Counted from the first letter of the stretch, positions 1 through 8,691 are shown. The stretch is 64,000 nt of DNA from Paractinoplanes lichenicola (GCF_016785085.1 NZ_JAENHO010000010.1:62001-126000); one strand, 5' to 3'. A program made the numbers and translations. The notes: generated by a model from the sequence alone, not told the origin.

Positions 1-1551
1 TTCGGCAATGGCCGGCGCGAGCTTGTCGCCGAAGTTCTGCGCCGCGAACTGCGAAGTCCACTCCCCCAGCCGCTCGACCGGCCACGCGTCCGGATTCCAG
101 GCGTAGTCGAGGAAGAACTGCGTGGGCACTTCCTCGTTCTTCAGATCCCCCACATTCACCACCCACAACCGATCAACCCCTTTCCCGTACGCGAGATTGA
201 GCTGTTCCCACGTGTTGGTGAGGTTGATCGTGTCGGCCCATTTGTAATTGCGGCCGTCCCCGACGTAGTCGAAGTGGTAGTACATTCCGTAGCCACCACT
301 ACGCGCGGGCAATGACGAGTCCGGCAGCTTGCGCAGGTTGCCCCAGTTGTCGTCGCAGAACACGACTGTCACGTCGTCCGGCGGCCGATATCCGTTGTCC
401 CAATAGCGCTGCACCTCCTTGTAAAGGGTCTGCACCTGGGGCCGGTCGATCAGCCCCGTGTCGCGCAAAATCTCGCGCTGGCTGTCGATGATCGAGGACA
501 TCAGGTCGATCCCGTCGCCGTCGGGCAGCGAGACGTCGCCGTTGCCGCGCATGCCGAGCGTGATGACGCCCTCGATGTTCTGGTCGCGCATCCGCTCGGC
601 CCCGTCCCGCCAGTACGCCTTGATCGCGTCGGCGTTACGGCGGAAGCTCCACTCGCCCGTGCCGGTGGGGTGCCGGTTCCACTCCTCGATGCCGCGCATC
701 ATCGGGGCCTCGTGCGAGGTGCCCATGATCACGCCGTACAGGCTCGCCGTGGCGTGGTTGAGCGGGTCGTCCTCGGCGAACGCGCGGCCCCACACGGCCG
801 GCCACAGATAGTTGGCCTTGAGCCGCAGCATGGTCTCGAACACTTTGGCGTAGTAATCCGCGTTCAGCCCGCCGGGATAGCCGGGGGCCTTGCCCGGTCC
901 GAAGTAGCCGGGGGCCCACGTGCCGGTGGCCGGGTTCTCGTCGTTGATGAAGAAGCCGCGGTATTTGACCTTGGGCGTGCCCTGCGTATGGCGCCCGGAC
1001 AGCACGTACAGCTGGGGCTTTTTCGCGACCGGCACGTCGTCCCAGAAGTGCCAGGGCGAGACGCCGATGCTCTTCGACAGGTCGTACGCGCCGTAGATGC
1101 TGCCCCGCTGGTCGCTGCCGGCGATCACAAAGGCCCGCCGTACGCCGGGAAGGGGATCACTGACGACCTGTTCGACCGTGGTCTCCCACTTTCCCCGTAC
1201 GCCGGTGACGTCGAGCTTGCCGCGGGCGATGATGCGGTCGATCAGCGGGCTCTTGCCGATCGTGCCGACGATGATCGGGTCGCGGCCGGCCGGGATCGTG
1301 TCGTGGCCTACTGCTGGTTCGACGCCGGTGACTTTTTTGAGGTCGCTCTGCAGGTCGTCGACGACCCTGATCACGCCCGCGTAGTCGTCCTTGCTGACCA
1401 CGATCGGGGCTCCCGCCAAGGGGAACCGGCCGGGGCCGTTCGTCGTCGACACGTACCCCGCCGACGGCTTGTGCCCTTTTTGTGCATGTGTGGGGGCCGG
1501 CACGATGATCACCAGCGCGGCCGCCGTGACCGCGGCCATCAGCGCTCTCAT
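1..1551 (-). CDS. GH115 xylan alpha-glucuronidase, secreted (3' end cut by window edge)
   Basis: Glycoside hydrolase family 115 enzymes remove (4-O-methyl)glucuronic acid side chains from xylan, including internal substituents. The 517 codons visible begin with a Sec signal peptide of about 23 residues ending in PTHA. They then show family-typical stretches such as IIVGTIGKSPLID (about residue 90), YRGFFINDENP (about 205), a tryptophan-rich LRLKANYLWPAVW (about 245) and HEAPM. The C-terminal part lies beyond position 1; family members run about 800-1000 residues. The ATG at 1551 overlaps the stop of the SGNH esterase (ATGA), so the two are translationally coupled. Context with an esterase and xylan-type operator sites supports a role in substituted xylan breakdown. 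Family assignment is from recognised motifs, not a search. Confidence 0.85.
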   Translation of the reverse strand, partial: MRALMAAVTAAALVIIVPAPTHAQKGHKPSAGYVSTTNGPGRFPLAGAPIVVSKDDYAGVIRVVDDLQSDLKKVTGVEPAVGHDTIPAGRDPIIVGTIGKSPLIDRIIARGKLDVTGVRGKWETTVEQVVSDPLPGVRRAFVIAGSDQRGSIYGAYDLSKSIGVSPWHFWDDVPVAKKPQLYVLSGRHTQGTPKVKYRGFFINDENPATGTWAPGYFGPGKAPGYPGGLNADYYAKVFETMLRLKANYLWPAVWGRAFAEDDPLNHATASLYGVIMGTSHEAPMMRGIEEWNRHPTGTGEWSFRRNADAIKAYWRDGAERMRDQNIEGVITLGMRGNGDVSLPDGDGIDLMSSIIDSQREILRDTGLIDRPQVQTLYKEVQRYWDNGYRPPDDVTVVFCDDNWGNLRKLPDSSLPARSGGYGMYYHFDYVGDGRNYKWADTINLTNTWEQLNLAYGKGVDRLWVVNVGDLKNEEVPTQFFLDYAWNPDAWPVERLGEWTSQFAAQNFGDKLAPAIAE

Positions 1552-2849
1552 TTGAACACCCTCAGCGGCACGGCGGCGGCCATCGCAGCCATGCCGGCGT
1601 CGTTCGGGTGCAGGTGATCACCGCTGTCGTACGCGGGGTTGAGGCGCAGCGGGTCGGCCGGGTCACCCATCGCGCGGTCGAAGTCGATCACGCCGTCGTA
1701 CTCGCCGCCCGAGCGGATCCAGCGGTTGAGCACCTCGCGTTTGCGCTCGTTGGCCTCGGTGTAGAAGCCCAGCGTGTCGCCCTTGAACGGCAGGATCGTG
1801 CCGCCGAGCGCGACCAGGCCGGCCGCGTGCGCGCGGGCGATCAGCTGCCGGTGACCGCCGATCAGGTCGTCCGCGCTGACCACTTCGGACAGCGGCGCGA
1901 CCGTCCCCGGGTGGCCGAGGTCGTTCACGCCGAGCAGCACGATCAGGTATTCCGCGCCGGGCTGGGCGATCACGTCGCGGTCGAATCGGCGCAGGCCGCT
2001 GTGCCCGAAATACGCCGCGAACGTCTCGGCGTCGCTGCCGGGCGCCGGGTTGGGGTCGTGCAGCAGCCGGTTGCCCGAGATGCCGACGTTCGCGATTCCC
2101 CGCCGCAGCCCGGCCGAGCGCAGCCGCGCGCCGAGCAGGTCGGGCCAGCGGTGGTTGAGGTTGTTCTGCGTGTTGGCGCCGTTCGTGATCGAGTCGCCCA
2201 GCGTGACGATGGCCGCGCCGCGGTCACGGACGGCGACGCCGGAGAGGAACAGATATTGCCCGATGGTGGCGACCGGGGTCACCGTGCGTGCGGCGGTGAC
2301 ATCGCCGTCCGCGATCACGTTGTCCTGGAACGCGAACGCGGCCAGGGTCGTCGCCGGGGTGCGGGCGGGCAGGTAGAGGCTGATCGCCAGGTCGCCGCCG
2401 GGCGGGACCCGCAGCCGTACGGGGTCGCTGAGCAGGGGCGAGCCGGCCGGGAGGGTCACCTCGGCCCGGTTGCCGAAGGTCACCCGGCGGTCGGAGCCGG
2501 GCACGATCGCCGTGCTCGCGCCGTCGCCCTGGCGCAGGGCGACCCGGACGGCACCCAGGCGCAGGGGACCCTGGCCGAACTCGTTGGTGACCCGGATGCG
2601 GATCTCGTCGCCGCCGGCGCTGCAGTGCACGACGTGCCGGACGGTCTGGTTGGCCAGCACGGTGGGGGCGCTGGGCGGGTTGGGCGGGACGGTCGTGGGG
2701 GCGGCGGCCCAGGTGGCGATCCACCCGGGGACGGTCCAGTCGCCGTCGTCGCCCTGGTGGGCGGACGCGGACGTGGGCACGGCAAGGCCGGTCGCGGCGG
2801 TGACGGCCGCGCCGGAGGTGAGGGCGAGTAGTTCGCGACGGGTGGGCAT
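1548..2849 (-). CDS. SGNH/GDSL-family secreted esterase
   Basis: Predicted serine esterase of the SGNH hydrolase superfamily, 433 residues. A Tat-type signal (RRELLALTSG) and an Ala-rich h-region open the protein. A beta-sandwich-like N-terminal part of about 180 residues precedes the hydrolase domain. Block I is GDSITNGANTQ (about residue 215), block III is GVNDLG, and the catalytic Asp/His pair sits in DHLHPND near the C-terminus. I chose the ATG at 2849 because GGAGG lies 6 nt upstream; an upstream TTG at 2855 lacks such spacing. It is the first gene of a two-gene unit with the GH115 glucuronidase, so deacylation of xylan (acetyl or similar groups) is a reasonable inference, but the true substrate is unknown. 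Confidence 0.85.
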   Translation of the reverse strand: MPTRRELLALTSGAAVTAATGLAVPTSASAHQGDDGDWTVPGWIATWAAAPTTVPPNPPSAPTVLANQTVRHVVHCSAGGDEIRIRVTNEFGQGPLRLGAVRVALRQGDGASTAIVPGSDRRVTFGNRAEVTLPAGSPLLSDPVRLRVPPGGDLAISLYLPARTPATTLAAFAFQDNVIADGDVTAARTVTPVATIGQYLFLSGVAVRDRGAAIVTLGDSITNGANTQNNLNHRWPDLLGARLRSAGLRRGIANVGISGNRLLHDPNPAPGSDAETFAAYFGHSGLRRFDRDVIAQPGAEYLIVLLGVNDLGHPGTVAPLSEVVSADDLIGGHRQLIARAHAAGLVALGGTILPFKGDTLGFYTEANERKREVLNRWIRSGGEYDGVIDFDRAMGDPADPLRLNPAYDSGDHLHPNDAGMAAMAAAVPLRVFK

Positions 2850-2868
2850 CAACAACCTCCGCGGTGGA

Positions 2869-2881
2869 TCGGAAGTTTCGG
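2869..2881. promoter_or_regulatory. Imperfect xylan-box-like operator
   Basis: TCGGAAGTTTCGG, 20 bp upstream of the SGNH esterase start. It matches 11 of 13 positions of the reverse complement of the palindrome at 2978-2990. Similar GAAA-N-TTTC palindromes are known upstream of xylanase genes in streptomycetes; binding here is inferred. Confidence 0.45.
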
Positions 2882-2977
2882 AAACACATCAGCCGAACAC
2901 TCGTAACGTAGAGGCGACCATCTATGTCGTCAATATCTTCACCGCTGGATCATCGGCTTTTGCGGACTTTGCCCACG

Positions 2978-2990
2978 CCGAAACTTTCGG
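2978..2990. promoter_or_regulatory. Perfect GAAA/TTTC palindrome (xylan-box-like operator)
   Basis: CCGAAACTTTCGG has perfect 6-bp arms around one central base. It lies between the divergent GH115/esterase unit (129 bp from its start) and the small-peptide/DsbA operon. It resembles the repeat reported upstream of Streptomyces xylanase genes (CGAAACTTTCG). Confidence 0.5.
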
Positions 2991-3007
2991 CCAGTCGGAC
3001 GGCCATC

Positions 3008-3037
3008 TTGTCGATGGGGTCAAGTTGAGGGTACGTT
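3008..3037 (+). promoter_or_regulatory. Putative promoter of the small peptide-DsbA-TetR operon, leaderless
   Basis: TTGTCG (3008-3013) and TACGTT (3032-3037) are separated by 18 bp. The expected start of transcription falls on or next to the ATG at 3045, where no Shine-Dalgarno is visible, so the first gene is probably translated from a leaderless mRNA. Confidence 0.45.
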
Positions 3038-3044
3038 CTTGACC

Positions 3045-3188
3045 ATGCAGTCAAGTACCGAGACGCACGTCGCCGTCGCCGAGGTGGAGCCGGCCGAGGC
3101 CGAACCCGCTCCCGCCGCCCCCCTGATCCTGCTGGAGCCGCTCGAGGGCGACTCCGCTGTCTGCGGTCCCGACGGGTGGTGCGACTGA
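3045..3188 (+). CDS. Small acidic peptide with C-terminal CxxDGxC motif
   Basis: A 47-residue ORF too short for routine gene calls. It is rich in Glu, Ala and Pro, has a short hydrophobic patch PLILLEPL, and ends SAVCGPDGWCD. Its stop overlaps the next ATG by one base (TGATG), so it is coupled to the DsbA/FrnE gene. The promoter box 7 nt upstream suggests a leaderless start. The two cysteines near the C-terminus beside a thiol oxidoreductase suggest a redox partner, substrate or modified peptide; none of these is shown. I do not recognise the family. Confidence 0.6.
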   Translation: MQSSTETHVAVAEVEPAEAEPAPAAPLILLEPLEGDSAVCGPDGWCD

Positions 3189-3874
3189 TGAGCGCCAGCG
3201 TCTTCGGCCGCGCCGCCGAGCCGATCGTGGTCGACGTCTGGAGCGACGTCGTCTGCCCGTTCTGCTACCTGGGCAACGCCGTGCTCAAGGAGGCCGTCGA
3301 GCAGTTCCCGCACGGCTCGTCGGTGCAGGTCCGCTATCACAGCTTCCAGCTCAACCCGGAGTTCCCGGCCGACCAGGCGATCCTGGCCGACGCATACCTG
3401 GAGCAGCGCTTCGGCGCGGGCAACCCGCAGCTCGCGGCGTCGCACGCCAACCTGGCCGCCCGCGGCGCCGAGGCCGGCCTCGACTATCAGTTCGAGCGCA
3501 CCATGATGGTCAACACCCTGGACGCGCACCGGATGATCCACCTGGCCAAGGAGCGCGGCCAGGAGCTGCCGATGGTCGACCGCCTGTTCCGGGCCGAGTT
3601 CACCGAGGGCCTCAACCTGGCCGACCACGAGGTGCTGGCCGACCTGGCCGTCGAGCTCGGCCTCGACCGCGCCGACGCCCTCGAGGCGCTCAGGACCAAG
3701 GCGTACGAGAAGGACATCCGGGCCGACCTCGCGCAGGCCCGGCAGCTCGGCATCAGCGGCGTGCCGTTCTTCGTCTTCGACAACAAGTTCGCCGTCTCGG
3801 GCGCGCAGCCGGTCGACAACTTCCGCCAGGCGCTGGACAAGACGTGGCAGAGCAGGGCAGCCTCCCCCGCATGA
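3188..3874 (+). CDS. DsbA-family (FrnE-like) thiol-disulfide oxidoreductase
   Basis: Cytoplasmic thioredoxin-fold protein of the DsbA/FrnE family, 228 residues, with no signal peptide. The active-site motif CPFC lies at residues 23-26 after a beta strand (IVVDVWSDVV), and the cis-proline region GISGVPFFVFD is near residue 190. An all-helical insertion lies between them, as in FrnE. The ATG at 3188 overlaps the preceding small ORF; its own stop overlaps the TetR start (ATGA). FrnE-type proteins handle disulfides or isomerisation in oxidative stress and secondary metabolism; the substrate here may be the adjacent CxxDGxC peptide, which is inference. Confidence 0.9.
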   Translation: MSASVFGRAAEPIVVDVWSDVVCPFCYLGNAVLKEAVEQFPHGSSVQVRYHSFQLNPEFPADQAILADAYLEQRFGAGNPQLAASHANLAARGAEAGLDYQFERTMMVNTLDAHRMIHLAKERGQELPMVDRLFRAEFTEGLNLADHEVLADLAVELGLDRADALEALRTKAYEKDIRADLAQARQLGISGVPFFVFDNKFAVSGAQPVDNFRQALDKTWQSRAASPA

Positions 3875-4425
3875 GAGCCGACGCGCGGCGCAACGTCGAG
3901 GGCATCCGCCGGGCCGCCCTCGACGTGTTCCGCACCGGCGGCCTGACCACCCCGCTCGACGAGGTGGCCCGGGCCGCCGGCGTCAGCAAAGGCACGATCT
4001 ATCACCGGTTCGGCAGCCGTACGGGCCTGATCGACGCCGTGGTCGACGAGCTGGTGGCCGCCCGCATCCACGAGATCATCGACGCCGTGGACGCCCTTGA
4101 GGGCCCCCTGCTCCGCTTCGAGCAATACCTGCTGCGCACGTGGCTCCTCCAGTTCGACGAGCCCGCAGCCAACGACGTCCTGATCCGCTCCCTCCCCGAC
4201 TCCGAGCCCCTGACGTGCCTGTTCGACCGCGCCTGCCACTTCGGCACCCAGCTGCTGACCGACGCCCAGGCCGCCGGCGTGGTCCGCGCCGACATCACCC
4301 CCGAAGACCTCAACAACTTGATCCTCGAACGCGGCGTCATAGTCCGCGCCTGCAACCAGCAAACCCGCGCCGACTACCACCGCCGCCTCGACTTCACCCT
4401 CCGCGGCCTCCGCACCCATCGATAG
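3871..4425 (+). CDS. TetR-family transcriptional regulator
   Basis: A 184-residue regulator. The N-terminal helix-turn-helix is seen in TPLDEVARAAGVSKGTIYHRF (about residues 26-46, quoted in part as VSKGTIYHRF), followed by a ligand-binding helical domain. I prefer the ATG at 3871, which overlaps the DsbA stop by four bases, over a GTG at 3844 inside the DsbA gene. It is the last gene of the small peptide-DsbA-TetR operon and may control it; no typical TetR palindrome is obvious at the operon promoter. Confidence 0.88.
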   Translation: MRADARRNVEGIRRAALDVFRTGGLTTPLDEVARAAGVSKGTIYHRFGSRTGLIDAVVDELVAARIHEIIDAVDALEGPLLRFEQYLLRTWLLQFDEPAANDVLIRSLPDSEPLTCLFDRACHFGTQLLTDAQAAGVVRADITPEDLNNLILERGVIVRACNQQTRADYHRRLDFTLRGLRTHR

Positions 4426-4446
4426 CCGACCCGGGTCGAGCAGCCG

Positions 4447-4587
4447 CAGGACTCAGTCGAATTACACGTGCAGCAGCTCGTGGGCGACTGCTACAAGCCC
4501 ATGGCGAAGCTTGTCCCCGGTCAGACGCTGACCATGGACAAGCCGTTCGCCTTCGAACTCGAGGTGTCATCCCTCCTGGAGTCGTAG
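4447..4587 (+). pseudogene. C-terminal remnant of a Uma2-like (DUF820) gene
   Basis: An open stretch of 46 codons ends at a TAG and reads like the C-terminus of actinobacterial Uma2 proteins: VPGQTLTMDKPFAFELEV then SSLLES. There is no start codon with ribosome binding site and the nuclease core is absent. It lies directly behind tetR and before a hairpin. Best read as a relic of a longer gene; family assignment rests on a short segment. Confidence 0.45.
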
Positions 4588-4619
4588 CCGGCGGCGGCGC
4601 CAGGGAGCGCCGCCGCCGG
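4588..4619. terminator. Bidirectional terminator hairpin
   Basis: Perfect 13-bp GC arms (4588-4600 and 4607-4619) around a 6-nt loop, located between the convergent TetR operon and the cellulase operon end. There is no U-tract, which is common in high-GC actinomycetes. Confidence 0.75.
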
Positions 4620-4634
4620 GGTTCTCTCAGCGGA

Positions 4635-5747
4635 TCAGGTGGTGGAGCAGGCGAGGTTGTTTACCGAGGGTGGGGCTGTGCCGTTGCCCAGCAGGCCGAA
4701 CGTGACGTACTTGCCGGCGCCGACTGTGCCGTTGTAGCTGACGTTCTTGACCGAGACGAGTGAGCCGCTGCTGGTCGCTGTGCCGTTCCAGGCCTGGGTC
4801 AGGGTTTGGGAACCTGGCCAGGTCCACGAGACGGTCCAGTTGTTGATGGCTGCCGTGTCGGCGTGCACCATCACCTCGGCCTGGAAGCCGCCGTTCCACG
4901 CGCTGGCGATGTTGAACATCGCGTAGCAGTTGGAGTTGCCCGGCGGCGGTGTGGTCGGCGGGGGTGTCGTCGGCGGCGGGGTGGTCGGGGGCGGCGTGGT
5001 CGGCGGGGGCGTCGTGGGCGGGGGCGTGGTCGTGCCGCCGCCGACTCCGGTGACCTCGCCGTTGCCGCCGTCGAAGGTGACGTCGGAGCAGCCGTAGAAG
5101 GTCTCGTTGCTGTCGGAGCGTTGCCACACCGAGTAGATCAGGTGGCGGCCGCTCTTGTTCGACGGCAGCGTGGCGTTCCAGTAGTAGTGGCCGTCGTCGG
5201 AGCCGGGGCCGCCCTGGTCGGGCGGGTTGGTCACCGTGTCGAACGGCGTCGACTCCAGGTCGCTCCACGCCAGGGCCCGGGTCGGGCTCCAGCTGTCCTT
5301 GGTGATGTAGAGGCGGAACGTGCCGGGGTGCTTGGCCCAGTTGTTGTACTGGATGCCGATCTGCCGGCCCGCGGTCAGGTGGGTGACCGGCCAGTCGTTG
5401 CGGGCCAGGTTGAAGCCCGAGAAGTCGTACGGGCCACCGGTGCCGCCGGAGCAGAGCTCACCGTTGGGGATGAACCCGTCCATCCGGCCCGCACCGTCCG
5501 AGCGGAGCACGGCGAACCAGTTGTAGAGCGCGTTGGGCCCGTTCTTGGCGACCGCGGCGGCGCAGGCCGCGTTCTTGGGCTCGATCGCGCCCGTGTTCGG
5601 GTTGCGGCCGTCCTTGTAGCAGAGCCACGTGCGGCTGCCCGGCACCATCATCGCGCCGTGCGCCTGGGCCGCGACCGGCGAGACGACCGCGCCCACACCT
5701 GCCGCGAGCAGCCCCGCCATGGCGTACATCAGAAGCTTTTTTCGCAT
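4635..5747 (-). CDS. AA10 lytic polysaccharide monooxygenase with CBM2
   Basis: Copper-dependent oxidative cleavage of cellulose (or chitin), secreted. A 29-residue Sec signal ends AQA, exposing His30 as the copper-binding N-terminal histidine (HGAMMVPGSRTWLC). This start resembles the cellulose-active AA10 group. The second histidine is probably in NWAKHPGTF. The catalytic domain runs to about residue 235, followed by a Thr-Pro linker of repeated TTPPP units and a C-terminal CBM2 (about 270-370) with conserved Trp residues. GAGGTG lies upstream of the ATG and overlaps the GH48 stop region, so it is the last gene of the GH74-GH48-AA10 operon. 370 residues is normal for this architecture. Confidence 0.92.
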   Translation of the reverse strand: MRKKLLMYAMAGLLAAGVGAVVSPVAAQAHGAMMVPGSRTWLCYKDGRNPNTGAIEPKNAACAAAVAKNGPNALYNWFAVLRSDGAGRMDGFIPNGELCSGGTGGPYDFSGFNLARNDWPVTHLTAGRQIGIQYNNWAKHPGTFRLYITKDSWSPTRALAWSDLESTPFDTVTNPPDQGGPGSDDGHYYWNATLPSNKSGRHLIYSVWQRSDSNETFYGCSDVTFDGGNGEVTGVGGGTTTPPPTTPPPTTPPPTTPPPTTPPPTTPPPGNSNCYAMFNIASAWNGGFQAEVMVHADTAAINNWTVSWTWPGSQTLTQAWNGTATSSGSLVSVKNVSYNGTVGAGKYVTFGLLGNGTAPPSVNNLACSTT

Positions 5748-5758
5748 CGAGAATCACC

Positions 5759-8662
5759 TCATCCGTTGGGGAAGAGCCGGGCGAAGTCCGCGTAGCCGGT
5801 GGCCACGTCGACCTGGGCCCAGAAACGGTGGTAGTTGAACGTCGGCGCCGGGCCGCCCTTGAGGTACGCGTCGACCTTCGGGTAGTCCGGGTCGTTCTTG
5901 TAGAAGGAGCGGATGTCCAGGAAGGACACGCCCGGCTTGATCACGTCGCCGTTCGGCATCTTGCCGGTCCAGCCCGGCGGGATGTAGATGCCCTGGCCGG
6001 TCGACGCGTTGTAGGTGTCGTCCATCCGGTTGTAGTCGGCGCGCGTCTCGGTGACCGACACGCCCTTCGAGTCCTTCTTCGTCCAGATCGCGTCGAGCAG
6101 GTTCTTCGCCGCGGTCTTGGCCGCCGCGTTGCCCGACTTGGCCGCGTAGTAGGTCAGCAGCTTGGCGAACGAGCCCGCCACGCCGAGGTCCTGACCCTTG
6201 CTCGTCACCGTGACGTGCAGGTTGGTGTTGGCCGCGGGCGACGACGGGTTCCACGTCGCGGGGGCGCCCGACCACGCCATGTCCGACGGGATCGAGAAGT
6301 CGGTCGCCGTGATGTCGCTGTTGGCCAGCGCCCACGGGACCCACTTGTCGAGCACCGACTTCGCCTTGGCGTCGTTGGTCAGGTAGTAGTACTCGGCCAG
6401 CCGCTCGAGCGACCAGGTCTGCATGCCGAACCAGCGGTTCGACGGCGGGTCCTCGTAGACCGGGGCTTCCACGTACGCGAGACCGTAGAACGTCGGCACG
6501 CCGGCCGGGCGGGCCTGGTAGCTGCCGTTCCAGCTGTTCGTCGCGCCGCCGGCGATCGCGCCCTCGGAGGACTGCAGCCACTGGTAGAACTCGAGCTGCC
6601 GGTTGAGGCTGGCCTGCCAGTCCGCCTTGGCCGTGGGCGACTTCGGGGCGAAGGCGCTCACGTTGGACAGGACGTACGCGGCCATCGGGTTCTGGTAGCC
6701 GAAGTGGCTGGTGCTCGAGCCGATCCGCCACGCCCAGCCGGCGTTGGTGTCGGTCGCGCCGCCCCAGGCGTAATACCAGGACATCAGGTTGTTGGAGGCG
6801 TTCTTGCCGGTGCCCGCCGCGCACGAGGTCGAGGCGCAGCCCGGCTGCTTGAAGTACTTGTCGTAGAAGGAGTACCGGAGGTAGTCGCCCATCTTGGCCG
6901 CGTTGGCCACGGCCCCGCTCAGCTGCGACTGCTTGCCCTGCTCGGTGGCCCAGGTCAACGCCCAGTACGCCGCCTGCACCGCGCGCGAGTCCGCGTCCGG
7001 GGCGTTGGTGTACTTCCACTGCTTGGCGTAGCTGGCGTCCTTGGTGAACAGGTCGAGGTAGCCGTTGGGGCCGCCGTGCTTGAACGTGTCACAGCTGGGC
7101 TGCGGCACGGTCTCGAACGTCGACTCCTGCGGGCCGCGCTGGAACGTGTTGATGTAGACGTTCTTCGTGGTGCCGTCACCGCAACGACCGAAGCCGTACG
7201 TGTTGTCGACGTCGAGCAGCCAGTGCATGCCGTAGATGTCGGAGGTGCCGTACGCGCTCTTCAGCTCCGACGCCAGCGGGTCGCTGCCGACCGAGACGCT
7301 GTTGTCGAGCTGCGACGGATACTGCGACGGCAACGGGTACTCCGCCGCGTAGGTCGCCGGCTTGGACGCGTCGTACTTGTCGTTGGTCGGCTGGTCGGCG
7401 TGCGACGGGATGATGTACTTCTCCATCGTCGCCCACGCGCTGTTGAACGGCGCCCAGTCACCCGACGTGTGCCCGTACTCCGCCTCGAGCCACAGCCAGT
7501 AGCTGAACGCCTCGGAGGTGGTCTCGTGGCCGTGGTCGGGCGCCTCGTCGATCAGCGTCTCGATCGAGTGGTAGGGCACGCCGTCCGGGCTGAAGTAGCC
7601 GTTCGCCGGGTTCTTGATGTCGTTGTACATCTGGGTGAACCGGGTGTCCGGCGCCCCCACCCGTACGACCTGGGCGTTGACCGACGCGGCGGTGTGCCCA
7701 GTCGCGGTCGCGCCGAAGGTGGCCGTCGCGCCGACCGCCGCCGCGCTGGTCGCCGTGACCGTGACGGTCTGGCCGGTGCTCCAGTTCGACGGGGTGAAGG
7801 TGAGCGAGGCCGGGGCGGCCGAGACCGCGGTCGAGCCGGCGCTGCGGGCGATCGCGACAGTCACGTTGGCCGTGGGCGCCTTCGACAGCGACACCTTGAA
7901 GGTGCCGGTGCCACCGGTCGGGACCGACACGAAGGTGGAGTCCGTGACGATCGCGGGCGTGGTGGCGGCGTCGACGAAGACCGGCACGTCGGCGGTGTTG
8001 CTCTTGTTGCCCGCCGCGTCGTACGCGATCGCCTGCAGGTGATAGGCCGCCGCCTGGGCCGGGACGCCGGTCCAGGTGTACGTGTAGGGCGCGGCCGTGT
8101 CGGTGTTGAGCAGCAGGCCGTCGTGGTAGAACTCGACCTTGGCCACGGTCCCGCCCGGGGTGGCCGTGATCGGGATCGAGGCCGGCGCCGTGTAGCGGGT
8201 GTTCGCGGCCGGGCTGCTGATCTCGACCGTGGGCGCGTTGGCGGCCCCGTTGCAGCGCGTGCCGTTGAGCGAGAACGCGGTCGGCACCGGGTTGGCCGAG
8301 CCGAACGTGCCGTTGAAGCCGGTGCTCACGGTCGCGTTCGTGCCCAGGTTGCCGTTCCAGGCCGCGTTGTTGACGGTGACGTTCTGGCCGCTCTGCGAGT
8401 AGACGCCGCTCCAGCCCTGGGTCACCTTCTGCGCCGCGTCGGGGAAGGCGTATTCGAGCTTCCACGACGTCACCGGGTCGCCGGTGTTGGTGATGGCGAT
8501 GTCGCCGGTGAACCCGCCGCTCCACTGGCTCTGCACCTTGTAGACCACGGTGCAGCCCGGGGCGGCGAACGCCGGGGCGCCGCCCACGAGGGCCGCGCCG
8601 GCGCCGAGGACGGCGGCGCCGGTGACGGCCAGCACGCGTCTGGCTCTTGATCTGACTTGCAC
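5759..8662 (-). CDS. GH48 reducing-end cellobiohydrolase with CBM2 and Ig-like modules
   Basis: Processive exocellulase, secreted, 967 residues. Order: signal peptide (1-33), CBM2 (about 36-136), Ig-like module (about 140-230, PTVEISSPAANTRYT), a second beta-sandwich module (about 232-325), then the GH48 domain to the C-terminus. GH48 is clear from FTQMYNDIKNPANGYFS, the proton-donor region HETTSEAFSYWLWLEAEYG, and GMHWLLDVDNTYGFG. The GTG at 8662 is chosen because the signal peptide begins there; longer frames upstream overlap the GH74 gene. It lies 29 bp after GH74 and 11 bp before the AA10 gene. GH48 plus AA10 and GH74 is a standard actinobacterial cellulose set. Confidence 0.93.
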   Translation of the reverse strand: MQVRSRARRVLAVTGAAVLGAGAALVGGAPAFAAPGCTVVYKVQSQWSGGFTGDIAITNTGDPVTSWKLEYAFPDAAQKVTQGWSGVYSQSGQNVTVNNAAWNGNLGTNATVSTGFNGTFGSANPVPTAFSLNGTRCNGAANAPTVEISSPAANTRYTAPASIPITATPGGTVAKVEFYHDGLLLNTDTAAPYTYTWTGVPAQAAAYHLQAIAYDAAGNKSNTADVPVFVDAATTPAIVTDSTFVSVPTGGTGTFKVSLSKAPTANVTVAIARSAGSTAVSAAPASLTFTPSNWSTGQTVTVTATSAAAVGATATFGATATGHTAASVNAQVVRVGAPDTRFTQMYNDIKNPANGYFSPDGVPYHSIETLIDEAPDHGHETTSEAFSYWLWLEAEYGHTSGDWAPFNSAWATMEKYIIPSHADQPTNDKYDASKPATYAAEYPLPSQYPSQLDNSVSVGSDPLASELKSAYGTSDIYGMHWLLDVDNTYGFGRCGDGTTKNVYINTFQRGPQESTFETVPQPSCDTFKHGGPNGYLDLFTKDASYAKQWKYTNAPDADSRAVQAAYWALTWATEQGKQSQLSGAVANAAKMGDYLRYSFYDKYFKQPGCASTSCAAGTGKNASNNLMSWYYAWGGATDTNAGWAWRIGSSTSHFGYQNPMAAYVLSNVSAFAPKSPTAKADWQASLNRQLEFYQWLQSSEGAIAGGATNSWNGSYQARPAGVPTFYGLAYVEAPVYEDPPSNRWFGMQTWSLERLAEYYYLTNDAKAKSVLDKWVPWALANSDITATDFSIPSDMAWSGAPATWNPSSPAANTNLHVTVTSKGQDLGVAGSFAKLLTYYAAKSGNAAAKTAAKNLLDAIWTKKDSKGVSVTETRADYNRMDDTYNASTGQGIYIPPGWTGKMPNGDVIKPGVSFLDIRSFYKNDPDYPKVDAYLKGGPAPTFNYHRFWAQVDVATGYADFARLFPNG

Positions 8663-8691
8663 GGGGGAAGTCCTTCCTGTGGGGAGGCGCC

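Noticed and set aside
5828..8650. Long plus-strand ORF of about 940 codons opposite GH48
   Set aside because: Arg/Val-rich shadow of the GH48 gene in a GC-rich genome; no protein family features.
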